Shown here: positions 1 through 7,471 of the stretch, piece by piece | Position numbering within the stretch: position 1 is the first letter of the stretch | How the letters are laid out: each line of letters begins with the position of its first letter | DNA from: an uncultured Acetatifactor sp. | GTDB lineage: Bacteria > Bacillota > Clostridia > Lachnospirales > Lachnospiraceae | NCBI GenBank assembly: GCA_934394665.1 | Contig: CAKRRS010000023.1 | Span: 1-33,592, forward strand | Length of the DNA: 33,592 nucleotides | Direction of reading: 5' to 3' | Made by a program: the position numbers and the translations under genes | The notes under the pieces: model-generated | What the model was told of the DNA's origin: nothing | The model's database searches: none | What the model saw: the letters and a program-made list of their open reading frames with translations, nothing else

Positions 1-104
1 CGGATCGCAATTCCCACGCAGGAGCCCAGTCCCAGAGTCGTTACTCCGTCCGGACTTACGCAGGTCTTCAGATCTGCCATCCCAACTTTTATAATCTCAC
101 TCAT
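1..104 (-). CDS. cheD: CheD, chemoreceptor glutamine deamidase (partial, N-terminal 34 residues)
   Basis: The start codon and first 34 codons lie in the window; the gene continues beyond base 1. The translated start reads MSEIIKVGMADLKTC and continues to TLGLGSCVGIAI, which is the typical CheD opening. The GLGSCVG stretch carries the family's catalytic Cys. CheD deamidates receptor glutamines and in Bacillus forms a complex with CheC that raises CheC activity on CheY-P. A strong ribosome site (AAGGGGAG) precedes the ATG, and the gene sits 30 nt after the cheC stop, matching the usual cheC-cheD pairing. The catalytic His and the rest of the fold cannot be seen. The identification is firm despite the short length because both motif and context agree. 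Confidence 0.9.
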   Translation of the reverse strand, partial: MSEIIKVGMADLKTCVSPDGVTTLGLGSCVGIAI

Positions 105-134
105 TCTGCTCCCCTTCTTTTCGCTCGCACAAAT

Positions 135-755
135 TTATGCAACAGGTATTCCCAAGGATGTCAGAATCTTGGGATAGGATTCAATATCGGGAACCAGAAT
201 AAAGTATCCGTCAATCTCCACTTCATCATAGAACTGGGACTGAATCAACAAAATTTTATCTCCCAGTGTTCCGAATTCAATTGCCGGTACACTGAGGATT
301 GCCCCTGCCATATCAAGGGTCAGAGACGGTGGGGTCGGTATAATTTTCAGATTGGTCAGCATAGACAGGGAATTCAGGTAAGCTCCTGTGATGATGTTGC
401 CGATCTCCTGCATCGCGGAGAATTCAATCTCGGAAAAACCATCCTGCTGTACCATATCTCCCAAAATCTTGTGGAGAAGATGCTTGGCACTGCCCTGTTC
501 CACCAAAAACATCATGCTGCCGGTGATATCTCCCTCTACGCCGAGAAATACTCCTAACATCACCTGCTCTTCTCCGCCCATCAATGCACCTACTTCATTG
601 AAATCCAAAAGCTTTACCTGAGGTACCTTCATGTCTACCTTACAGTTCAGCATCTGGGAGAGTGCTGTCATTGCGTTGCCCGCACCTATGTTGCCTATTT
701 CTTTCAAAACATCCAGATATGTCTCTGAAACTTTCTCTAAACTCAGATCTCCCAT
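135..755 (-). CDS. cheC: CheC, CheY-P phosphatase
   Basis: This 206-residue protein belongs to the CheC/CheX/FliY phosphatase family, which dephosphorylates CheY-P in organisms lacking CheZ. Two phosphatase motifs of the form D/S-x3-E-x2-N are intact: D15, E19, N22 near the N-terminus and S113, E117, N120 in the second half. The length is typical of CheC. An AAGGAG ribosome site lies 8 nt before the ATG. The gene follows cheW by 13 nt and precedes cheD by 30 nt, so it is part of the chemotaxis tail of the operon. From the family it is expected to work with CheD in adaptation, CheC activity rising when CheD is bound. No defect is visible. Confidence 0.96.
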   Translation of the reverse strand: MGDLSLEKVSETYLDVLKEIGNIGAGNAMTALSQMLNCKVDMKVPQVKLLDFNEVGALMGGEEQVMLGVFLGVEGDITGSMMFLVEQGSAKHLLHKILGDMVQQDGFSEIEFSAMQEIGNIITGAYLNSLSMLTNLKIIPTPPSLTLDMAGAILSVPAIEFGTLGDKILLIQSQFYDEVEIDGYFILVPDIESYPKILTSLGIPVA

Positions 756-768
756 GGATCAGTCTCCT

Positions 769-1272
769 TTATGCATTTTCCTCCAGTGTGATGGAATTCA
801 GGTCCAACAGAGAAATCAGTTCTCCGTTGTGTTTGCCCACGCCTGTGATAAAACTCTTTTTATTCTCACCGGCAGAAGGGGATATTTTTTCGATCTGACT
901 GGTACCGAGCGTAACCACTTCCTTCACTTCGTCTACAATGATTCCCACACTGCCCTGCTGCTCCAGCTTCAGAATAATGATTCTGGTTGCACGGGTCATC
1001 TCATCTGCATCCAGTCCCATCTTCAGTCTCAGGCTCATGACCGGCAGGACTTCTCCACGCAGGTTGATCACACCCTTCAGATAAGCAGGCACCTTGGGTA
1101 CTCTGGTGATATGCTGCATTCTTACAATATTGTCTATATAACGGATATCGATTCCGTACTGTTCCTCTCCGAGGCGGATCACAATATACTGGAAAAAATC
1201 CTCCTCAACTTTACGTTCGTCTCCGGCTTTCAGCTGCTGGTTCATCATGCTAAGTTCTTCCATAACTGTCAT
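769..1272 (-). CDS. cheW: CheW, receptor-kinase coupling protein
   Basis: This protein of up to 167 residues is a single CheW (SH3-like) domain that links methyl-accepting receptors to the kinase CheA at the membrane. Family features include the segment IVRMQHITRVP followed by VINLRGEVLPV, which matches the conserved NLRG core, and a second half with VDEVKEVV. The first ATG (1272) lies only 3 nt after GGAGG; an ATG three codons later (1263) is better spaced from GGGAG, so the true start may be 1263 and the protein 164 residues. The roughly 20-residue N-terminal lead before the domain is charged and probably disordered. It begins 8 nt after cheA, as expected for co-expression with the kinase. 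Confidence 0.95.
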   Translation of the reverse strand: MTVMEELSMMNQQLKAGDERKVEEDFFQYIVIRLGEEQYGIDIRYIDNIVRMQHITRVPKVPAYLKGVINLRGEVLPVMSLRLKMGLDADEMTRATRIIILKLEQQGSVGIIVDEVKEVVTLGTSQIEKISPSAGENKKSFITGVGKHNGELISLLDLNSITLEENA

Positions 1273-1280
1273 CTCCCTCC

Positions 1281-3395
1281 TTACAGTAACGCATTGGCAT
1301 CCAGGATCAGGGCTACTTCTCCGTCTCCCAAGATGGTAGCGCCACTGATAAATTTACACTGCTTGATGTATTTTCCGAGAGATTTGATAACGATCTCCTG
1401 TTGACCGATCAGTTCATCAATGACAAGCCCTGCCATCTTATCTCCCTTCTTAACAATCACCACGATCAGGTTATCTTCCGGAGATTTGGTACTTTCCACA
1501 TCCAGTACTTCCGTCAGACGGATCAGAGGGATTACGGTTCCTCTCAGGTTGATTACTTCCTTGTTCTCTACCAGTTTGATCTCGCTGGGAGAAATATCCT
1601 CGATGGTCTGGATGGATCCCAGAGAAATGGCATATTTCTCTCCGCCGACAACAACCATCAGTGCCTGAATGATTGCCAGTGTCAGAGGCAGGCGGATCGT
1701 CCAGGTACTGCCTTCTCCCCACTTGGACTTAACTTCCACTTCACCGCTTAAGGATTCGATCTTGGATTTTACAACATCCAGTCCTACACCTCTTCCGGAG
1801 ACATCGGTTACCTTCTCGGAAGTAGAGAATCCCGGCTGGAACAACAGATTGATGATATCCTTTTCCGACATATTGGCTGCCTGCTCGGCTGTTACCAGAT
1901 TGCGCTCGATTGCCTTATTTTTTACAGCTTCCACATCAATACCGTTACCATCATCCCTTACTTCGATGACTACGTTATTGCCATCCTGATAAGCATCTAA
2001 GAAGATAGATCCCTGCTCCGGCTTGCCGCGCTGTGCACGTACTTCTGCAGATTCCAGGCCATGGTCGGCAGAGTTACGCAATAAGTGCATCAGAGGATCA
2101 CCAATCTCGTCTACCACTGTACGATCGAGTTCGGTCTCTTCACCGGTCATGTACAGTTCCATCTTCTTGTCCAGCTTCTTGGACAGATCACGGATCATTC
2201 TCGGGAACTTCACAACAACGCTCTCGATGGGGACCATTCGAACCTTCATGACGGATTCATGCAGATTGGTCGTCACATTTTCCAGATATTCGATCTGTTC
2301 ATTAAATGCGGTATTATTGCCCTGGTCATTGCTGGAAGCAGCTACCAGAGAGTTCTTTGCAATGATCAGCTCACTTACCAGATTCATCAGGGAATCCAGT
2401 TTTTCGATATCTACACGTACGGTACGATTTACTACCGGCTTATTGGCAGGCTTGTTTGCTGCTTTTTTCTCCGGTGCTTTTGCTGCAGCCGCAGGTTTGG
2501 TCTCTCCTTTCCCTTGCTCTGCGACTTCCGCTTTCTCTGCTTCCTTTTCTTCTGCAGGCTCTGCGGTCTCTTCTTCCGGATGATAATTTCTGGTCTTCTC
2601 CAGCTCCAGTACGGCACCGGTAACCTGTGCGATCTCGGACACGCTTTCCGCAGCCTTGATGATCTCATCCAGTGAGTAATCAGATAACACAATCAGGGTA
2701 AAGTCTTTGTCAAACTTTTCATCTTCCACATCCTGTGCGCTGGGCATGGATACAATGATCTCACCTTTTTCTTCTACGGCCTTGAATACCAAAAATGCTC
2801 TTGCCGCCTTCAGGATACAGCTGTCCTGTACCACCACATTGATGCCGTATACATTTTTGCCCTGTTTCATAGCTTCTTTGATGACATTGATCTGGCTGTC
2901 TTCAAAAGCAATCTCATTCCATTTTTCTGCGCTGTCAGTACCTGTCTGTGCAGGCTGTGCGGCTGCAGTGGGAGCTTCTTTTTCTGCGGTGGGAGCCGCA
3001 GCTTCTGTCTTACCGCCGTTTAAGATATCATTCAGCGCTTTGATCAGATTTTCATTATCGTTGGTTCCCTCGTCCGAAGTCTCCTGGATATTGTTCTTGT
3101 ACTCTTCCAAAGCATCCAGGCACTGGAACAATACGTCAATCATATCAGGGGTTACTTTAATATTTCCATTCCGTACCTCAGAGAACACATTCTCCATATC
3201 ATGGGTCAGATTCTGCATACGCTTGTAACCCATGGTGCCCGCCATTCCCTTTAAGGAATGTGCCGCACGGAATATTTCATTGATATTGTTCATGTTCTCG
3301 GGGTCAGATTCCAGTTCCAGAATCTGTGTGTTCAGATTTTGCAGATGTTCATTGGTTTCATCCAGAAAAATCTCAAGATATTGGCTTACGTCCAT
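1281..3395 (-). CDS. cheA: CheA, chemotaxis histidine kinase
   Basis: CheA autophosphorylates in response to receptors and passes phosphate to CheY and CheB. I place the start at 3395 (MDVSQYLEIF), where GGAGG lies 5 nt upstream; an open frame reaches back to 3440 but has no ribosome site. The 704-residue protein has the full domain order: P1 with phospho-acceptor His46 in AAHSLKG, an Ala/Pro/Glu linker (about 128-157), P2 (about 160-265), a charged Ala/Glu/Lys/Pro linker (about 268-322), P3 dimerisation helices (about 323-386), P4 ATPase with N box LLRNSADHG and G boxes DDGNGID and GRGVGLD, and the CheW-like P5 (from about 572). All catalytic elements look intact. It lies between cheB and cheW. 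Confidence 0.97.
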   Translation of the reverse strand: MDVSQYLEIFLDETNEHLQNLNTQILELESDPENMNNINEIFRAAHSLKGMAGTMGYKRMQNLTHDMENVFSEVRNGNIKVTPDMIDVLFQCLDALEEYKNNIQETSDEGTNDNENLIKALNDILNGGKTEAAAPTAEKEAPTAAAQPAQTGTDSAEKWNEIAFEDSQINVIKEAMKQGKNVYGINVVVQDSCILKAARAFLVFKAVEEKGEIIVSMPSAQDVEDEKFDKDFTLIVLSDYSLDEIIKAAESVSEIAQVTGAVLELEKTRNYHPEEETAEPAEEKEAEKAEVAEQGKGETKPAAAAKAPEKKAANKPANKPVVNRTVRVDIEKLDSLMNLVSELIIAKNSLVAASSNDQGNNTAFNEQIEYLENVTTNLHESVMKVRMVPIESVVVKFPRMIRDLSKKLDKKMELYMTGEETELDRTVVDEIGDPLMHLLRNSADHGLESAEVRAQRGKPEQGSIFLDAYQDGNNVVIEVRDDGNGIDVEAVKNKAIERNLVTAEQAANMSEKDIINLLFQPGFSTSEKVTDVSGRGVGLDVVKSKIESLSGEVEVKSKWGEGSTWTIRLPLTLAIIQALMVVVGGEKYAISLGSIQTIEDISPSEIKLVENKEVINLRGTVIPLIRLTEVLDVESTKSPEDNLIVVIVKKGDKMAGLVIDELIGQQEIVIKSLGKYIKQCKFISGATILGDGEVALILDANALL

Positions 3396-3443
3396 CTCTT
3401 CCTCCATTCTGCCGGCTGCGGTTCCACCGTAGAGCGGCATCTG

Positions 3444-4526
3444 TTACTTACTTACTCCTACGTGCAGTATGATTTCCTGTGCGATCTGATCCAGTGGTAC
3501 CACCTGATCCGCCAAGCCTGCTGCAATAATACTCTTAGGCATTCCAAATACAACACTGGTATCCTGATCCTGTGCGATCACGTATGATTTTTTAGCGGTC
3601 TTCAGTTTCTCGATTCCTTCTGTGCCGTCCGCTCCCATTCCGGTCATAACGGCACACACTACCGTATCAAACCGGCTGTTCTGCAAAGATTCATACATGT
3701 AATTGGCACAAGGTCTGACACCTTCTCTGTAAGGTTCCTCCGACAGGTGCAGCGTATGGTGTCCTGCCGGAGAGGTTACGACATTCAGGTGTTTGCCACC
3801 CATCGCTATGTAAACCCATCCTTTTTTCAATTCATCCCCTTCCGCTGCTTCCTTTACATGCACCTGACTTAAATTGTCCAGTCTCTCGGCGAGTGATGCC
3901 GTAAATCCCACGGGCATGTGCTGTACCACAAGTACCGGTGCATCCAGATTTGCAGGTAGTAAAGGTATGACCGCCTGCAGTGATTTGGGACCTCCCGTGG
4001 AGCTGGCGATTGCCACAATTTTACTGCCTGCTACACTGACCGGATGATGATTGATGATCTTCATCATCTCTTTTACAGTGCCCTTTTCCTCCGAAAGCTT
4101 TTCTTCGGCGGTAAATACCGGCAGTTTACTGTTCGCCACCACATACAGTGTACGTAAAAAATCTCTCCGGAAATTCTCTCCGCGACAGTCTACCGCACTA
4201 TCCGGTTTGTGTACAAAATCCAGTGCTCCCAGTTCCAGCGCATCCAGTGTGGTTTTGGCACCTTCCTTGGTATCGGTACTTGCCATCATCACTCGCGCCG
4301 GAATTTTGTACTTACGCAGCTCCTCCAGAAGCTGCAATCCGTTCATCCGCGGCATATTCACGTCCAGGACAACCGCATCATAGCTGTTTCTGCTCAACAG
4401 GTCAAATGCTTCGATACCGTCTTTTGCCCTGTCAGCCACCTGAAACCTTATGTCAGCATCTATTATATCACACAGCACTCTTCTCATGAGTGCAGAGTCA
4501 TCAACAACCAGTATTTTTTTTGGCAT
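3444..4526 (-). CDS. cheB: CheB, receptor methylesterase/deamidase response regulator
   Basis: CheB removes methyl groups from receptor glutamates and is activated by CheA-dependent phosphorylation. The 360-residue protein has an N-terminal receiver domain (residues 1-110) with D9, D10 and phospho-acceptor D55, a linker, and a C-terminal esterase domain (from about 168). The catalytic triad is visible as Ser176 in ASSTGG, His203 in VVQHMP, and Asp300 in MTGMGADG. The start shares one base with the stop of the upstream PilZ gene, with AAGGAG inside that gene's 3' end, so translation is probably coupled. Its methyltransferase partner CheR is not encoded in this window. Confidence 0.97.
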   Translation of the reverse strand: MPKKILVVDDSALMRRVLCDIIDADIRFQVADRAKDGIEAFDLLSRNSYDAVVLDVNMPRMNGLQLLEELRKYKIPARVMMASTDTKEGAKTTLDALELGALDFVHKPDSAVDCRGENFRRDFLRTLYVVANSKLPVFTAEEKLSEEKGTVKEMMKIINHHPVSVAGSKIVAIASSTGGPKSLQAVIPLLPANLDAPVLVVQHMPVGFTASLAERLDNLSQVHVKEAAEGDELKKGWVYIAMGGKHLNVVTSPAGHHTLHLSEEPYREGVRPCANYMYESLQNSRFDTVVCAVMTGMGADGTEGIEKLKTAKKSYVIAQDQDTSVVFGMPKSIIAAGLADQVVPLDQIAQEIILHVGVSK

Positions 4527-5257
4527 TAATTTTGTCTCTCCTTTTTCCGGCTCTTCCGCTCCTCTTCGAAAATAAAGCGGATGATTTCTTCTCTGGTCAT
4601 CACATCCAGATTGTAATATTGGACTCTGTGTTCGAAGGTTCCCTTACGATTCTCCAGTTCCTTCACTGCCAGCACTTTCCCTACCACTTCATACTTTTTA
4701 CGTTCTCCGTCCTTCAGCAGATGATAACTGCACAGAATCAGACTGCCGGGTTCGTATCTCTGGGAAGACATAAACCTAAGTCCCCCGCCGCTGATGTCTA
4801 CGATCACGCTGTGTTTTAAAGGAAGCCCCGGCTGCAGCTCATAGGGCACATTTTTCTCCACTGCCTGTATTTCTTCCGCTTCCAGATTCCGCGCACACAT
4901 ATCCAGTACACAGCTGAAACGGTAATATTCTCTTCTCTGATATTTTCGCAGATTGCTGGTCAGTTCCATGACGAGTACATAGACATTATTGCTCTTATAC
5001 CGGTCTATGATTCTGGCAAAGCACTGATACAGACTGGTCTCTTCAAAAAAAATCAGATCATACTCTGTATCCACCGGCAAAAGAATCAGTTTGGTCTGCT
5101 CCATCGGCATAGCGATTTCCAGTCTGTCATCCGATATGATCTGTAACACCTGACTCTGATATACTTTCGTCGCATTTTTTGCTTCTTTCTCTTCCAAACC
5201 ATGCTCTAAGCTGCGAAGTTCTACTTTGGATCCTTCTTCCACAAATCTGGATAACAT
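4526..5257 (-). CDS. PilZ-domain c-di-GMP receptor (YcgR/YpfA/DgrA type flagellar brake)
   Basis: This 243-residue protein has an N-terminal YcgR_2-like beta domain (about 1-100) and a C-terminal PilZ domain (about 105-230). The c-di-GMP binding signature is intact: RxxxR as R109 to R113 within QRREYYRF, and DxSxxG as D154, S156, G159. In Bacillus (YpfA/DgrA) and E. coli (YcgR), such proteins slow the motor when c-di-GMP is high; that role here is an inference from family and from its place between flhG and cheB. It begins 17 nt after flhG with an AGGTGA ribosome site, and its stop overlaps the cheB start by one base. In B. subtilis the homologue lies outside the fla/che operon, so its inclusion here ties c-di-GMP sensing to flagellar expression. 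Confidence 0.9.
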   Translation of the reverse strand: MLSRFVEEGSKVELRSLEHGLEEKEAKNATKVYQSQVLQIISDDRLEIAMPMEQTKLILLPVDTEYDLIFFEETSLYQCFARIIDRYKSNNVYVLVMELTSNLRKYQRREYYRFSCVLDMCARNLEAEEIQAVEKNVPYELQPGLPLKHSVIVDISGGGLRFMSSQRYEPGSLILCSYHLLKDGERKKYEVVGKVLAVKELENRKGTFEHRVQYYNLDVMTREEIIRFIFEEERKSRKKERQN

Positions 5258-5274
5258 ACGCCATTCACCTTTCC

Positions 5275-6174
5275 CTACCTGGATTGTTTTGCCGCCTGGT
5301 TCCTCGTCCCTATGATATGGGAGAAGAATGCCGCCATACCGCGTCTGGACTGCTCATGTTCGCTTCCGTCCTCTTTCTCACACAGTCGCTGCGCGATTCT
5401 CTGATATGCCTGGCTTGCTTTTGCTCCCGGATTCTGTATGGATACCGGTACCTGCTGCATGACTGCCTGCATGACCTGCTGATCCTGCGGTACACAGCCG
5501 AGATACTCCATCGGTATCTTTAAATACCTGGTCACCACTGCGTTCAGCTTGTCGAACAGAATCTGTCCTTCCTTCACATTGTTTACTCTGTTCGCCACCA
5601 TTTTTACTTTGGTGTAATCTTCCTGAAATCTCTGATGTCTGTATAACGCCTTCAGCAGAGAGTATGAGTCTGTAATAGAAGTAGGTTCCGGTGTCGTTAC
5701 GAGCAATACCTCACCGCTGGCCACCAAAAATTCCAGCACGCTGTCCGAGATTCCCGCGCCGGTGTCCACAATGATGATATCCGTAAGTGCATCCAATTCT
5801 GCCAGATTCTGGATAATACAGGTGAGTGCATCTCTTCCCAGATTGGACATTCCGGCGATTCCCGAGCCTCCGGAGATGAATCCGACTTCCATCGGTCCCC
5901 AGGTGATAATGTCACTGATACTTTTTCCTTCGTACACCAGATCACACAGATTGTGTTTCGGGATGGCACCGAACATAATCTCAATATTCGCCAATCCAAA
6001 GTCTGCATCCAGAATGATTACCCTTTTTCCCATTTTACGGAATTGAATTGCCAGATTGATGGACATATTGGATTTGCCCACGCCTCCTTTCCCGGAGGTG
6101 ACAGTGATGACCCTTGCCGTAGGTCTGATTTGATGATTTGCCTTAATCATCCTTAGCTGTTCCGCCTGATCCAT
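5275..6174 (-). CDS. flhG: FlhG (YlxH/FleN), MinD-like ATPase controlling flagellar number
   Basis: The 299-residue protein is a ParA/MinD-family ATPase. It has a deviant Walker A, SGKGGVGKS (K34 of the loop), a switch I region DADFGLANIE, and a switch II region VDTGAG. Residues 2-8 read DQAEQLR, matching the DQAxxLR motif by which FlhG stimulates the FlhF GTPase. FlhG regulates the number and placement of flagella and C-ring assembly. The gene begins 25 nt after flhF, as in Bacillus and polar flagellates. The C-terminal part is charged and includes the membrane-targeting-type end typical of the family, although I cannot define the amphipathic helix with certainty. Confidence 0.95.
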   Translation of the reverse strand: MDQAEQLRMIKANHQIRPTARVITVTSGKGGVGKSNMSINLAIQFRKMGKRVIILDADFGLANIEIMFGAIPKHNLCDLVYEGKSISDIITWGPMEVGFISGGSGIAGMSNLGRDALTCIIQNLAELDALTDIIIVDTGAGISDSVLEFLVASGEVLLVTTPEPTSITDSYSLLKALYRHQRFQEDYTKVKMVANRVNNVKEGQILFDKLNAVVTRYLKIPMEYLGCVPQDQQVMQAVMQQVPVSIQNPGAKASQAYQRIAQRLCEKEDGSEHEQSRRGMAAFFSHIIGTRNQAAKQSR

Positions 6175-6199
6175 TTTCCCGCGCCTTTCTGTGAATGCT

Positions 6200-7435
6200 T
6201 TATTCCCTGCCTCCGAGGATCTGCTTTACAGTCTTCTGCGGATTGAATATCTCCATATCATCGGGAACATTCTGTCCACAGGTTACATAAGCGATCGGTG
6301 CATCGGTATAAAGCTTCATGTTCAGCAGATTCCCCACTGCCTCTGTTTCATCCAACTTGGTAAAAATCAACTCGAACTTTGCGATTTTTCCGTAACAGTC
6401 TGCGATTCTCTGAAGATCCCTGTACTTTGTGGTTGCACTTAAGACCAGAAATACCTTGTACTTCTCAGGTCGTTTGATCCCTGCTACCATTTCCTTCATT
6501 TTCTCCAGCTGATCCGCATTCTGATGTGATCTCCCCGCCGTATCAATAAAGATATAATCACAATCCCAGTAATCATCGATTGCTCCCTGCAATTCTTCCG
6601 GTGTATAAATGACCCGAAACGGTGTCTCCAGAATGTTTGCATAGGTTCTTAATTGTTCTGCCGCTGCAATACGATAGGTATCTGCGGTAAGAAGTGCTAC
6701 CTTCTTTTTCTCTTCCACACAATATTTTCCCGCCAGTTTCGCAATCGTAGTCGTCTTGCCCACACCGGTAGGACCGATAAACAATACAATACCGGGGCCG
6801 CCCTCAGTGGGCAGAATGCCTTCCGCTTTTCCGAATTTCAATACCATCTTCTGATAAATATTGCCCAGCAGATAATCAAACGGAAGATCTGCTTTTTTCG
6901 TTTTGGAGGCATCTTCCAAAATACTGTTGACATATTTTTCATCCATCTCATTGTCCAGCATTTTATTGTATAAGAGGCGGATGAACTTATCCTGTTCCGG
7001 ATTTTGCTCTTCTTCCTTTGCTTCTGCCGCCTTTGCACTCTGGCTTCCGTCCGTTTCCGGTTCCTTTTCCTTTTTGGCAGACGGCTCTGCTTCTTTTTCC
7101 ATATTGACCGGTTGTCTGCTATTTAACTGGCTCTCTAAAAGTGTCTGCAGACTATCCAGCTTTTTTTCTATATTATCGGTACTGTTTCTGATCGATACCG
7201 TCTTATCCCCGGCGGTCCGACCAAGCGTAACCGTTTTCTGACTGCTTTGCTGTCGCTGTGGGCTTTCTTCCTCCAGAGCAGCAGTCACCTCAACCTGTTT
7301 CGGTGAAAGGAAAGAAAACAACCCCTTCTTTTTCACTTCCCGGACATTCATGATCACCAGTCCGTTTCCAAGCTCCTTCTTGGCAGTCTCTGTCGCTTCC
7401 GCTTCTGTTTTCCCCGTAAATTTCTTAATAATCAT
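6200..7435 (-). CDS. flhF: FlhF, SRP-type GTPase for flagellar placement
   Basis: This 411-residue protein is the third SRP GTPase. An N-terminal B domain (about 1-150) contains a low-complexity Glu/Lys/Gln-rich segment (about 55-148). The NG domain follows with the P-loop GPTGVGKTT (221-229), DTAGR (298-302) and the guanine-specificity motif TKLDE (359-363). FlhF marks the site of flagellar assembly at the membrane and is switched off through FlhG, the next gene. The start has GAGG 6 nt upstream. It lies 36 nt after flhA, as in Bacillus. The domain order and length are normal. Confidence 0.96.
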   Translation of the reverse strand: MIIKKFTGKTEAEATETAKKELGNGLVIMNVREVKKKGLFSFLSPKQVEVTAALEEESPQRQQSSQKTVTLGRTAGDKTVSIRNSTDNIEKKLDSLQTLLESQLNSRQPVNMEKEAEPSAKKEKEPETDGSQSAKAAEAKEEEQNPEQDKFIRLLYNKMLDNEMDEKYVNSILEDASKTKKADLPFDYLLGNIYQKMVLKFGKAEGILPTEGGPGIVLFIGPTGVGKTTTIAKLAGKYCVEEKKKVALLTADTYRIAAAEQLRTYANILETPFRVIYTPEELQGAIDDYWDCDYIFIDTAGRSHQNADQLEKMKEMVAGIKRPEKYKVFLVLSATTKYRDLQRIADCYGKIAKFELIFTKLDETEAVGNLLNMKLYTDAPIAYVTCGQNVPDDMEIFNPQKTVKQILGGRE

Positions 7436-7471
7436 ACTGTTCCTCGTTTCCGTGCCGGTTCAATACGCCTT

